Assembly (NCBI GenBank): GCA_029289235.1
Contig: JARFTZ010000011.1
Coordinates: forward strand, 1-64,000
From: Gammaproteobacteria bacterium
Lineage (GTDB): Bacteria > Pseudomonadota > Gammaproteobacteria > Burkholderiales > Rhodocyclaceae
Reading direction: 5' to 3'
DNA length: 64,000 nt
Made by a program: the position numbers and the translations under genes. Within the stretch, counting starts at the first letter, position 1; every line of letters begins with the position of its first letter. The notes under the pieces are model-generated. The model saw only the letters and a list, made by a program, of their open reading frames with translations, had not been told where the DNA came from and ran no database searches. Shown here one piece after another: positions 1 through 7,590 of this stretch.

Positions 1-78
1 CTTGACCGGCACGCCGGCTTCCGCCTGCTTCAAAAAACCAATGATCTGTTCTTCTGAAAACCGCTTCTTCAAGTCCAT
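1..78 (-). CDS. IS3-family transposase OrfA, N-terminal fragment (cut by window edge)
   Basis: The first 26 residues are visible. They begin MDLKKRFSEEQIIGFLKQAE, which matches the highly conserved start of IS3-family OrfA helix-turn-helix proteins. OrfA supplies the DNA-binding half of the transposase, which is normally made complete by a -1 frameshift into OrfB. The ATG at 76-78 is preceded by GAGAAGGAGA, a good ribosome binding site. The gene continues beyond the left edge. The assignment to the family is secure; the subgroup is not. Confidence 0.85.
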   Translation of the reverse strand, partial: MDLKKRFSEEQIIGFLKQAEAGVPVK

Positions 79-140
79 TCTCCTTCTCGAAAACAGACTT
101 TACTAAATTGCCGCTGGCACTGATTACGGGGGGCACCTCA
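1..140 (-). mobile_element. IS3-family insertion sequence, one end only
   Basis: The left edge of the window holds the 5' end of an insertion sequence read on the minus strand. Its outer end appears to be at position 140: reading inward on the minus strand it starts TGAGGTGCCCCCCGTAAT, which has the TGA start and C-run typical of IS3-family (IS51/IS407-like) terminal inverted repeats. The transposase OrfA start lies about 60 bases inside this end, the usual spacing. The rest of the element and its other end lie outside the window, so the target duplication cannot be checked. Confidence 0.75.
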
Positions 141-272
141 CGAGCATTTTTTTAATATTTGAAGAGCCTGCTTCTTGTCTTCTGGAAGTTTTGTTTCTAA
201 TGATGCTTCTAGCGCTGAGAGTCTTTCCCAGATTACTTTTCGCTCTTCTTCTAAATACTCGATTGATGACAT
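138..272 (-). pseudogene. Small gene truncated by the IS3-family insertion
   Basis: An ATG at 270-272 with a good ribosome binding site (GAGGGAAA) opens a charged, coiled-coil-like frame starting MSSIEYLEEERKVIWERLSA. The frame runs 44 codons and then stops at a TGA that is itself the first three bases of the IS end. The native gene therefore continued leftward and has lost everything after about residue 42. I do not recognise the family. The Glu/Lys/Leu pattern suggests an alpha-helical or coiled-coil N-terminus. Confidence 0.6.
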
Positions 273-334
273 AGTTTCCCTCGACGAACACTTCCCCGTT
301 CAAGTAACACGGGTGGCTAGAAATACATAGAAGA

Positions 335-1033
335 TTAAATCGTCACAATCTCACGGCAATTGGGGAAGTTCGAGCACCCCCAAAATTCCTTCCCGACGTT
401 CTCGCCACCCTTCGCAATGCGCTTTACCATCTGCCCAGAGCAGCGTGGACAAAGCGGAGCGATCTCTGTAGCTAATGCATCAGCAGGTGGCGATTCGGGC
501 AGTGTTTCCGAAAAGGTAGGTTCCACGCTGATTTGCCCGCTTCCGCTGAGGGCAGCTGCAATTTTTGTGCTGACCTCTACCGGCGAATAGGCATGCTGAG
601 CATCAAACATAAGCAACGAAAGTCCGGCACTACGGCAAGCGTCTAAAAGGAACTCATCTCGATCCTGCCGCTGCTTACGTTGATGCGATTTGTCGTTCAG
701 TTCAATAACACACAACACCGTCAAATCATCCGGCCTGCACAGGACGAAATCGAAGTGCTTGCGGTTGATCCGATTCAAGGCGGCATGTCGGCTTTGATTA
801 CTCAAGCCCTGTCTCGGGGCGAGCAGATCACCAACGCGCACTTTCCCGAAAACCCGGAAATCTTTCCCAGCGGCAAGATCTAGCACACCGAGAAAGGAAC
901 GTTCTGCCGGGGTGAAAAGTGCTGATTGCTTTTGATATCCGACGTTGTCGGAAGAATATCTTGATCGCTGCTTCGCAATGCTCAGCACAACGACCAAAAC
1001 GAGAACGAGTACAACCACTATCCAGAGCATCAT
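335..1033 (-). CDS. Membrane-anchored DUF2726 protein with C-terminal topoisomerase-type zinc finger
   Basis: This 232-residue protein has an N-terminal hydrophobic segment (about residues 1-20). A DUF2726-type domain follows (about 40-165), with the conserved FDFVLCRPDDLTVLCVIELN stretch of this nuclease-like fold. The C-terminus (about 192-230) is a four-cysteine zinc ribbon, CPRC...GCSNFPNC, like those at the ends of type I topoisomerases. Such proteins are usually called restriction-endonuclease-like and are common in accessory regions; their biological role is not established. The start chosen is the first of two adjacent ATG codons and lacks a strong ribosome binding site. The protein is complete. 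Its neighbours on both sides are broken sequences, so there is no operon context. Confidence 0.75.
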   Translation of the reverse strand: MMLWIVVVLVLVLVVVLSIAKQRSRYSSDNVGYQKQSALFTPAERSFLGVLDLAAGKDFRVFGKVRVGDLLAPRQGLSNQSRHAALNRINRKHFDFVLCRPDDLTVLCVIELNDKSHQRKQRQDRDEFLLDACRSAGLSLLMFDAQHAYSPVEVSTKIAAALSGSGQISVEPTFSETLPESPPADALATEIAPLCPRCSGQMVKRIAKGGENVGKEFWGCSNFPNCREIVTI

Positions 1034-1594
1034 TTTCTTGTTGCTGCTGTAAGCAGGGTTATGGAATGGATTCGGGATATGACGTAATCACAGCAGGTTA
1101 CGCTGTTTGCAATTTCGACTCAAGAACGTTGATTGCTCAGGCCGGTGACGGCATACCTGCGCGGCTAGCCAAGGTCCAATACAAACTACAGCAGCCATCT
1201 GCCGGAGCTCCCGCATCGCGAACAATGTGGCCGCAGCCTCGCGGATTCTCGACCGCTGTGTCGAGGCATGTCATGTTGGTCGCAAGCCGATCACAAACGG
1301 CGATCGTTACCTGGGCCGCTCCATACTCGTATGCCTACCTGGTTGCCGGCCCCGGTATTGGGATGGATTGCCAGCGTGAGCGAACCTTTTGATGTCGTGG
1401 TTCAGGACGCCAAAGGCCAGTTCAAAAGATCGTTGCCGCGCTGAGGACGACACAGGGCGGCATCCCAGGAAGCATTGTCTTCAACAATAAAGGACAATGG
1501 CACTTAACCTCTGAGACCCAAGCTACTGAAACGCCAAGCTGCGTTGTCTTCCTCTATATTTGCAGTCTCCAATTTTTTTCTCTCCTTCGCGGCC
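1034..1594. other. Gene-poor stretch with degenerate coding-like sequence
   Basis: No intact gene is supported here. A plus-strand frame open from 919 to 1392 runs antisense to the DUF2726 gene for its first part and has no credible start. Around 1400-1500 the plus strand reads FDVVVQDAKGQFK in one frame and continues IVAALRTTQGGIPGSIVFNN in the next, as if one gene had suffered a single-base indel near 1424. I do not recognise the product. The stretch is best seen as decayed mobile DNA or a decayed chromosomal gene. Confidence 0.4.
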
Positions 1595-1623
1595 TTGAAA
1601 AATCCATCCTGCGCCCTCATACT
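1595..1623 (+). promoter_or_regulatory. Sigma-70-type promoter of the left (orphan) tmRNA acceptor copy
   Basis: TTGAAA at 1595-1600 and CATACT at 1618-1623 are separated by exactly 17 bases. The same boxes and spacing recur upstream of the right copy at 11617-11645, although the spacer sequence differs. Conservation of the boxes over a diverged spacer supports a real promoter. It would drive the left, now orphaned, acceptor sequence. Confidence 0.6.
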
Positions 1624-1689
1624 TGGCACATGGTTGTAATTCCGGCAATCTGGAGGCGTTCTGGACGCGGGTTCGACTCCCGCCACCTC
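1614..1689 (+). repeat. Left attachment site: duplicate of the tmRNA acceptor piece
   Basis: These 76 bases match 11636-11711 with a single difference (T at 1624, G at 11646). The repeat includes the tmRNA T-arm (GCGGGTTCGACTCCCGC) and most of the acceptor 3' strand. After CCACCTC the left copy diverges and lacks the final C and the ACC that complete the acceptor in the right copy. It therefore looks like the left att site of an integrated island and should not give a functional acceptor RNA. Confidence 0.85.
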
Positions 1690-1778
1690 GTCTTCAGCCA
1701 GACTCGGCAACCACTTCCCATGTAACGCACCGATCGTGCGTCGATCCATCCTGACGAGCCACTTGAGCTAGCTGTGCC

Positions 1779-1790
1779 GATTGGGACACC
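1779..1790 (+). promoter_or_regulatory. Candidate integrase arm-type binding site, left arm
   Basis: GATTGGGACACC lies about 90 bases inside the left att repeat. The same 12-mer occurs twice in tandem inside the right end. Repeats of this size near both ends, and next to the integrase gene, are what lambda-type integrase arm sites look like. The rest of 1690-2056 shows no gene. Binding has not been shown. Confidence 0.45.
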
Positions 1791-2056
1791 GGCATGGGAG
1801 ACTATAACCCAATGCTCCGAAGTATAAGGATACGCATGGGCACTCCGAAAAAATTACCAACGCAGGGCATTAAGAAATCCGCGTTTTTCTAGGATATTGC
1901 CCTTTTGTGCGGACTAACATCGACTGAACCGGCTCGAATCGCTCCTGAGCCGACTTTAAGATTTTTGAGAAGCAGGCGCTCAACGTACATGGCAACCGGC
2001 GTCCAATCGGCTTTTAGGCGGAGCATCCGTGCCAACTGCCGAATTTGGTTTGAACG

Positions 2057-2935
2057 TCAGATGATATCCCTCAATATTTCGGCGATGGTTTGTTCGCCAC
2101 TGCTGCGACTTTTCTCCGCCTCTCTTTGCTGCTGCTCAAGACGATCGTGTTGTTCGATGATGGCGATAATATGATCTTCGCTAGCTGGGAAGAGCGGGCG
2201 CAGATCGTCGGTTAGCTTTTCGAACAGCAACGCAATCGAAGTCGTCGCATGCTGAACAAAAGTGGACTCAAGTTCGAATCCATTTCCCGTGATGTGGCAA
2301 GACCCCAAACCGGTCTCGCTAAAGGAGATGTGAGGGCAGTCTTCAATGTAGGACTCTAGCCGAGCATTGGATCCAATATCGCCATACGAATGCACGATGG
2401 AATTTCGAAGCATTCGAAAACCGTCGATCTCGGCCCAATATTCGGCCGATGAAACAAAATTGACGTTAATGTTACGTAACCAATGCTTTAAATTTTCGAC
2501 TCGCCCGCTTTTGGGCTCGGGCGGAATCATATCCAGATACTTGCGCAGAAGTCTGCAATAGAAAGCTAGAGTCGCCTCAGTAAAGCTATAAAGCGTAAGC
2601 AGCATCGCGCTTCTATGCATTGTTGGATAAGTGTGTTCCCGGTCGTAGCAACCACTTCCGTAACCCTCCACAATATCTTGTGCCAAGTCTAAATCGCCAG
2701 CGGCTTCGGCGGCCTCCACTTCCTCCCACATATCGGCGCTTACCTGTTCAACCTGTTTTTCAAGCGCCGTTTCGACAACACTGTGATGATGTGCGATGAA
2801 TTGCAACTCATCACGAATAATCCGCCAGCGTTCGAGAATAATTTGCGCGAGGACTAGCTTGTCCAGTTCTTGCTCGGATAACGCCCCCATTCTTGGCCTA
2901 ACGTCTGAATAAACCAGCTGGCGCAGCTTTATCAC
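2057..2935 (-). CDS. HEPN-type protein (candidate ribonuclease)
   Basis: This 292-residue, mostly helical soluble protein carries the HEPN signature R-x4-H as RNSIVH at residues 177-182. The R and H of this motif form the RNA-cutting site in active HEPN families, and the RN dipeptide is the common form. No other domain is recognisable. The final 30 residues are a charged helix (EQHDRLEQQQREAEKSR). It is the last of three minus-strand genes and lies 23 bases after a second HEPN gene, so the two are probably co-transcribed. The first codon used here is GTG; an ATG at 2888-2890 is an alternative start. A defence or toxin role is inferred from the motif and the island setting. Confidence 0.65.
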   Translation of the reverse strand: MIKLRQLVYSDVRPRMGALSEQELDKLVLAQIILERWRIIRDELQFIAHHHSVVETALEKQVEQVSADMWEEVEAAEAAGDLDLAQDIVEGYGSGCYDREHTYPTMHRSAMLLTLYSFTEATLAFYCRLLRKYLDMIPPEPKSGRVENLKHWLRNINVNFVSSAEYWAEIDGFRMLRNSIVHSYGDIGSNARLESYIEDCPHISFSETGLGSCHITGNGFELESTFVQHATTSIALLFEKLTDDLRPLFPASEDHIIAIIEQHDRLEQQQREAEKSRSSGEQTIAEILRDII

Positions 2936-2958
2936 ACCGGTCCGGCTTGAATGCGGGA

Positions 2959-3537
2959 TTAGCCAACACGGCTATAGCCCTCAAAGTGCTTAATTAGGTC
3001 AATTGCAGTGTTGGCGTAGTTCAGCGCTTGATCCTGAGAAATCGACAGCACTGAGTTTTGTTCGTGAGCGATCTTGTTTCTGAGCGTCCGCATTTCCTGG
3101 AGCAGCTTTCCATGCTTTTTCGACAACCTGCCGTTCCGAATGAGCATTTCAATGTTGTGAACAATCGAACGGTGGGACGCTGAATCTGGCGAGCCAGCAA
3201 GCCGTGACACAGCTGCCGCAACAGCTGTTTCAAGACCCGACCAAGCCAGCAAAATCGCGGCCGATGGAGCGCTCTCTACAGCGTCCAATATTTGGTCTTC
3301 AAGGGAAGTAAACACTGGACTTTCAATGATCGCGGGCTCTTGTGCAACCTCTAGGTGAAGCCCCTCAGCTTGCTGTTTGACTTTGTCGAAGTCCAGTTCA
3401 AGATCTTTGTATTTGAGATGAGCAAGTCGCTGAACGATCTTTGCAAGTTCGGTCCTGAACATGAACAAGAACGTCAAAGCGACTAAGGGCCACGCGATAC
3501 TCGAAATCAAGCCCGAGACGAATTGCAGCCAGTCCAT
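2959..3537 (-). CDS. Membrane-anchored HEPN-type protein
   Basis: This 192-residue protein has an N-terminal membrane segment (about residues 10-27, LISSIAWPLVALTFLFMF). A helical linker (about 30-75) follows, then a C-terminal helical domain with the HEPN motif RNKIAH at residues 153-158, followed by Glu. The layout of one membrane anchor plus a HEPN domain recalls DUF4145-like proteins. The ATG is preceded by AAGGAAAG, a good ribosome binding site. The gene is flanked by a second HEPN gene 23 bases downstream and a third gene 95 bases upstream, all on the minus strand. An RNase role at the membrane is inferred; no substrate can be named. Confidence 0.65.
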   Translation of the reverse strand: MDWLQFVSGLISSIAWPLVALTFLFMFRTELAKIVQRLAHLKYKDLELDFDKVKQQAEGLHLEVAQEPAIIESPVFTSLEDQILDAVESAPSAAILLAWSGLETAVAAAVSRLAGSPDSASHRSIVHNIEMLIRNGRLSKKHGKLLQEMRTLRNKIAHEQNSVLSISQDQALNYANTAIDLIKHFEGYSRVG

Positions 3538-3632
3538 ATCTTTCCTTATCTGAAGGTGTTGGCTAACGTTTTTTTCAACACCCTTGCGCGGCTTTTCGCA
3601 CAGGCTCGATTGAATGACGGGTTATTGCATTC

Positions 3633-4559
3633 CTAGAGGGAGTTGCCATTGAAATACGGCATACGGAATGTTCGAGAAACACCATCACCGACAAAACTGA
3701 TATTCACGTTTGATCTAGGAAGTACGGACACTTTCTCATGACGCAAATCTCCGCACGCAATTAAAGCGCCTGAACCAGTAACTTTTACGCTCGGAATGTG
3801 CTTTTTGATTTCATCCGGAAAAAAAATCGGCGGAATCTCCGACACCATCTTGATAACTTCAGCCAAACCCGCTGCACCTTGATCTGCTACGTGTCTGCGC
3901 GGGACACCAACTCCACTTATCTCATAAATTGCTTGTGCTAGGTGGGTTCCAACGAAGTAGATACCGCAGACGTGGAGGCGAAAATCACGCGCTACTGAAA
4001 AAGCCGTATTTCCGCCCTCGTGAATACTTTTATCTGGGCCTATTGCCCCTTCTTGATCTGCACCTTCCACAAAGTAGCCGTAGCAATTCCCGTTGGGCCA
4101 TGAGAATGATACTGGACGCAACCTGCCTTGCTCATGCTTGATCTTGTTTACAACTTTTCCAATTTGATCTCGGTACGGCCGAATCGAGGATTTGAACTGC
4201 GAATATATCTTTTTGTATTTTGGGTCACTATCTGCATCAAAAAAACACCGAATGACGTTGTTGCTGTCATCTATGTGCTCAATAAGAGCATCCAGCAGTG
4301 AATCAAGGGATTCAATAAATTCTGACTTTCGCGTATTTAATTCGCTGTTAGCGCCGTAAGGAAGAAATAGTTGTTGGTAGGATTTCAGCGCACTTAAGAA
4401 GCGCGATACGACTTGCGATATTGAGATGTTATAGACGGCTAGCGGATGACGTAGTTTAAGCCGTGCCTGAAAGGTCGGCACGTCTTTTGCAGCCTCCAGT
4501 GCGCTCGTTGCTCGCGTAGCCGCCTCGCGCATGGAAGAAAGTTGGGTACTAAAAATCAT
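3633..4559 (-). CDS. Uncharacterised protein upstream of the HEPN pair
   Basis: This 308-residue protein matches no family I recognise. The first half is helical. Around residues 130-150 it has VVNKIKHEQGRLRP, which resembles the NKIAHEQ end of the neighbouring HEPN protein, but the arginine expected five residues before the histidine is missing (valine there). The second half looks like mixed alpha/beta and ends with a short beta-rich tail. A stop codon lies a few codons upstream of the ATG, so the frame cannot extend. Neither the first ATG nor the next (codon 10) has a clear ribosome binding site. It precedes the two HEPN genes on the same strand and may act with them. The 280 bases upstream (4560-4841) hold no gene. 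Confidence 0.5.
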   Translation of the reverse strand: MIFSTQLSSMREAATRATSALEAAKDVPTFQARLKLRHPLAVYNISISQVVSRFLSALKSYQQLFLPYGANSELNTRKSEFIESLDSLLDALIEHIDDSNNVIRCFFDADSDPKYKKIYSQFKSSIRPYRDQIGKVVNKIKHEQGRLRPVSFSWPNGNCYGYFVEGADQEGAIGPDKSIHEGGNTAFSVARDFRLHVCGIYFVGTHLAQAIYEISGVGVPRRHVADQGAAGLAEVIKMVSEIPPIFFPDEIKKHIPSVKVTGSGALIACGDLRHEKVSVLPRSNVNISFVGDGVSRTFRMPYFNGNSL

Positions 4560-4841
4560 CGAGAACGAGCAATCTAAGCAAGATTACTGGAACCTTTGGG
4601 TCTGTATAGCAAATAATATAGATGACGCCGATCAGTCTTCCGTAAGCGCGTTGTTTTCAGTGACTTGTTTTGACAAGCAGTATATCAACATCGATATGCC
4701 GAACGTAAGTAAGAGGCTATGCCCGCATTGGTGAGCATGCCCGAAGGGCTGCGATTGGCTACCAGCTGCCTGATTGCACACCGCTCAAGACATCGATAAT
4801 CAGTGGTCAGCACTGGCGAGAACTCGCCCCGTTAGCGTCTG

Positions 4842-5129
4842 CTACAAGGCTGCATGTTGGGCTAGAAGCAGGTTGATGAAGGTCTGGTAACGCACCCCTT
4901 GCTCCGCTGCTTGCTTTTTCAATGTAGAAAGAACCGAGCGATTGATACGAATACAGATACGTTCAGAAAACAGCGTTTGATTGATCGTAAGCGGCGGGGA
5001 TAACACCACCCGCGACGACAGAAGCACCTCCGTACCCGGCAGCTCCTCAAGAACCAGTTCTTGCTCGGGAATATCCAAATCGACAAAGGGCAGATCAAGA
5101 TCAGGGATGGTCAGTTCTTCGGTGTGCAT
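4842..5129 (-). CDS. Small ribbon-helix-helix (CopG/BrnA-like) protein
   Basis: This is a 95-residue protein. The C-terminal 45 residues read RICIRINRSVLSTLKKQAAE followed by GVRYQTFINLLL. That is a short strand and two helices typical of ribbon-helix-helix repressors and antitoxins. The N-terminal half is acidic (DLDLPFVDLDIPEQE). The start overlaps the end of the upstream rep-like gene by 19 bases, so the two are translationally linked. A BrnT- or RelE-like toxin was looked for next to it and not found. It is therefore more likely a repressor or copy-control protein of the replication block than half of a toxin-antitoxin pair. The ATG follows GAGGAAAATGT. Confidence 0.6.
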   Translation of the reverse strand: MHTEELTIPDLDLPFVDLDIPEQELVLEELPGTEVLLSSRVVLSPPLTINQTLFSERICIRINRSVLSTLKKQAAEQGVRYQTFINLLLAQHAAL

Positions 5130-6262
5130 ACATTTTCCTCATCGTGCATTTGCAACACCTCATCTGCTGCCCGATCCTTACATTCTGCTGATGGCTCTTG
5201 CTCTCGATCTTGAGGTTTCGTATCGATTGATCCTTGGTGCTGTCGCAGTGAGGACATCAGTGCTTCTATACACGCAGGGGTTCGTGGACCGACAACCCTC
5301 GAATTCACGGGCTTTTCAAGGGTGATGTAGTCCGGCGCTTCCGCCACTTTTGCTGTCAATTTCAAGCGCATCAGGTCATCACGCAGCCCCTTCAACGCCT
5401 TTCCGATGAGGCGATTGACGCGGTTGTCTGGGAGGGTGTTGTACCCATGCCTCCCCGCCCATGCCGCGCCATAACGGTTCCATGCGTCGGCTACACGCTT
5501 TCGCTCCTTGTCGGCCTCGTCACCCGCCCTTCGTGCCTTTTCCGGGTTGTTGGTGCGAGTACGTTTGAGTTTCGGGCGAATGCCTGAAGCGACATACAGG
5601 AACCGGGATAAGTACCGGCGCATCTGATCTGCGAACAGAGGTAGTTCCGCAACCCGATGTAAGCCTGCGTTCTGACAACCACCCCGGAACAGGGTCGCCT
5701 CAATCCTGACGCAAGCCCTCTGGCTGCTCGTCTGGTTTAACGTGACGCCGTTGTCACTCTTCTTAATATAGAGCCTTACCTGTTCGTAGGCGCTCGGGTG
5801 TGTCCAATAGACAGTTCCGTTTTCGCTCCGCGTCTGCAACCTGTCAGCCACTATCTGCCCCGTGCGAGCTTCGTAATATTTCCGCTTCGTTACTTGCCCC
5901 ATAATGGGATGGCGTTGAGGAAACAGGCGTGTCTTGAGCCAGCCGTGAAGCCCCTGCATCGTTTCGAGTTTGTCGTCTCGGTCAAGAGGAGTGAAATCGA
6001 CCGCGATTTCAATCCCCAAAATCTGCGATTCAGGGTGATTGTCCAATAGCCATTGCAAGTCCGATGTCAGCGGGTCATGGATGGTAATCCACGCACCGTC
6101 ACGCTTGCTTCGACCGGCGGGGGTTTCAATCCGCCCCTTGATCGCCCGCTGCATGGCGATGCACTGCTTGTTCGTGGTCAGCGAGGCAGGAATGCCGATC
6201 GTTAGATAATCGATCTTCGCTCTTGGTGCCCTAAACGGGCCGAGTTGAATGCTTGAGTCCAT
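5111..6262 (-). CDS. Putative phage/plasmid replication initiation protein
   Basis: From the ATG at 6262 this is a 383-residue protein. Features that recall filamentous-phage or rolling-circle initiators are the opening AKIDYLTIGIPASL, the central ILGIEIAVDFTP (strand ending in an acidic D) and the later RACVRIEATLF. A basic helical region follows (about 200-300), then a poorly conserved acidic tail. The frame can be extended to 6544, but that part overlaps the neighbouring secreted-protein gene and looks non-coding, so the later ATG (upstream GCGGGAAAA) is preferred. Genes before and after it overlap or nearly touch on the same strand. The replication role is inferred from weak motif similarity plus context. 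Confidence 0.5.
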   Translation of the reverse strand: MDSSIQLGPFRAPRAKIDYLTIGIPASLTTNKQCIAMQRAIKGRIETPAGRSKRDGAWITIHDPLTSDLQWLLDNHPESQILGIEIAVDFTPLDRDDKLETMQGLHGWLKTRLFPQRHPIMGQVTKRKYYEARTGQIVADRLQTRSENGTVYWTHPSAYEQVRLYIKKSDNGVTLNQTSSQRACVRIEATLFRGGCQNAGLHRVAELPLFADQMRRYLSRFLYVASGIRPKLKRTRTNNPEKARRAGDEADKERKRVADAWNRYGAAWAGRHGYNTLPDNRVNRLIGKALKGLRDDLMRLKLTAKVAEAPDYITLEKPVNSRVVGPRTPACIEALMSSLRQHQGSIDTKPQDREQEPSAECKDRAADEVLQMHDEENVCTPKN

Positions 6263-6317
6263 TTTTCCCGCGTATTCGCTATCGCTCTTGTGCTGTCGGT
6301 CTTTTGTATCAATGACG

Positions 6318-6563
6318 CTAACGTCGCCCCCCGTACCGCTCAAGGTCACGCTGACGTTCTTCGTATTCTTGCTGCCGTCTTTGCTCCCAGCGCTGGCGGT
6401 CCCGGTCTTCGAGGGCGCGATTATTCGCTTTGACTTGGGCGCACTCGTAGCTATTGCCGCTGCACGTATAGAGCCCTCCCCCAGCGTAGCGAATCTCGGG
6501 TTTGTCTTTCGCGAATGCGCTCGTGGCGAGCGCAAAAAGTGCAATTGCGTAAAATTTCGTCAT
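6318..6563 (-). CDS. Short secreted, Arg/Gln-rich protein
   Basis: This 81-residue protein has a clear Sec signal peptide, MTKFYAIALFALATSAFA, with a likely cut before KDKPE. The mature part has a short segment with two cysteines (LYTCSGNSYECAQVK), followed by a highly charged tail rich in Arg, Glu and Gln (DRDRQRWEQRRQQEYEERQR). The frame opens earlier, at 6596, but the ATG at 6561-6563 gives the natural signal peptide. The family is not recognised. Such proteins are common near phage-like replication genes in betaproteobacteria, but the role is unknown. Confidence 0.6.
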   Translation of the reverse strand: MTKFYAIALFALATSAFAKDKPEIRYAGGGLYTCSGNSYECAQVKANNRALEDRDRQRWEQRRQQEYEERQRDLERYGGRR

Positions 6564-6706
6564 CGGTGACTTACCCCTGTCCGACAGGTACGACATGCTG
6601 TCATATCGTACGATGTGATTTGCTATCGTATCGATTGATACTATTTCGTAGCATATGGTTTGCTATCAAACTAGCTCGTATTGCGGAGATGTCGCCTTTC
6701 GGTTGA
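6564..6706. promoter_or_regulatory. AT-rich repeat region, possible operator or origin
   Basis: This gap in the replication block is AT-rich. It has a palindrome CCTGTCCGACAGG (6576-6588) and a cluster of short repeats: TTTGCTATC twice (about 6618 and 6658), with ATCGTACGAT and ATCGTATCGAT between them. The composition and repeats differ from the flanking genes. They could be iterons of a replication origin or operator sites for the small DNA-binding proteins. There is no direct evidence for either. Confidence 0.35.
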
Positions 6707-7045
6707 TCAATGAACGGTGGCAGGCGTCTTGATCTTCTGGACACGCCACGAGATGTTGTCGTCGTACTCGATCACCTGTCCCTGTGGCGGCAGTTTCACC
6801 TTGAGGTCTGGCATGACCTTCGCGACTTCGACAATGAACTCCCGAATGGCTGATACGGCATAAGACGGACGCCATGCTCTGCTATCGAGGCGTTGAATAG
6901 CTGGCATCAACACCAGATCACACACGCTGGTCTTCCCAGCCCTCATGTCCGCAAGGCAATCGTCCCACGCACGGATTGGACCGAGTGCCTGTCGGAGAAT
7001 TAACGCGGTTTCAGCAGCTGAGTACGTCATCTCTGTGACCATCAT
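6707..7045 (-). CDS. Small hypothetical protein of the replication block
   Basis: This is a 112-residue protein. The ATG at 7043-7045 overlaps the stop codon of the upstream gene (ATGA), with GAGGGCGGGG before it, so coupling is clear; the frame could open earlier only at a TTG. The N-terminal part (YSAAETALILRQALGPIRAW) is helical, and the middle ends in a Trp/Arg-rich patch (LDSRAWRPSYAVSAIREFI) reminiscent of small DNA-binding or regulatory phage proteins. No family is recognised. Confidence 0.55.
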   Translation of the reverse strand: MMVTEMTYSAAETALILRQALGPIRAWDDCLADMRAGKTSVCDLVLMPAIQRLDSRAWRPSYAVSAIREFIVEVAKVMPDLKVKLPPQGQVIEYDDNISWRVQKIKTPATVH

Positions 7046-7557
7046 TGCCCCGCCCTCTCGCAAACACCAATAGCCTCAGTCAGTTCCCGGCAAAGTGATT
7101 TCGCCTCGCCGACTTCCAGCCGGAACACCAGAAGCGGATCGCCAATAACGACCTGCACAAAACATTGCCCCGTCGCCTCATCGACCTGCGGATTGATGCC
7201 GGTAACGTTTAATTTTCGCCCCGTATTTGACCCTCCCTGACCGATGCCGAAAGCACGCACTACTTCCGCCACGCGGCCGGTGAGTTTCAACGCACCCAGC
7301 TGGAGTGACTTCTCGAACTCCACGAACTTTTCCAGCTCATCGCGAGAATAGAAAATTCCGCCGCTAATGCGCTGAAACGGTATGCGGTAGGAAACACGGC
7401 GTGATTGGTTCCGGTTATTCTGGAGCCACACCGCCCACTTCTCCGGCGTCTTGTCCTTGAGCAGTTCACTCAAGGTTTGCGCCGCCATGCTGTTGTTCAA
7501 AAGCTCTTCGACCATCGCGTCTATTCCCAAGTAGTCATGATGGCGTGACATTACCAT
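7042..7557 (-). CDS. Hypothetical protein, first gene of the leftward replication block
   Basis: This is a 171-residue protein. Residues 30-75 (DKTPEKWAVWLQNNRNQSRR, then a stretch containing RISGGIFYSRDELEKF) have the feel of a winged-helix or excisionase-like DNA-binding segment ending in the YSRDEL helix. The rest is a predicted beta-rich domain. It heads a run of tightly packed minus-strand genes and is divergent from the serine recombinase. The 114 bases between them must hold both promoters. TTGACA lies just upstream on the minus strand but its matching -10 would overlap the start codon. A regulatory role is plausible but not shown. Confidence 0.55.
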   Translation of the reverse strand: MVMSRHHDYLGIDAMVEELLNNSMAAQTLSELLKDKTPEKWAVWLQNNRNQSRRVSYRIPFQRISGGIFYSRDELEKFVEFEKSLQLGALKLTGRVAEVVRAFGIGQGGSNTGRKLNVTGINPQVDEATGQCFVQVVIGDPLLVFRLEVGEAKSLCRELTEAIGVCERAGQ

Positions 7558-7590
7558 TCAATCACAAATCTGTCAATATAAGAGTGACTA

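Noticed and set aside
1504-1749. Minus-strand ORF containing AGVEPASRTPPDCRNYNH
   Set aside because: It is the reverse strand of the tmRNA acceptor repeat; the same false peptide appears at 11583-11843 over the right copy. It is an RNA gene shadow, not a protein.
4842-5129. Antitoxin half of a toxin-antitoxin pair
   Set aside because: The protein is RHH-like, but no small toxin frame lies next to it. It overlaps the rep-like gene, so a repressor or copy-control role is more likely.
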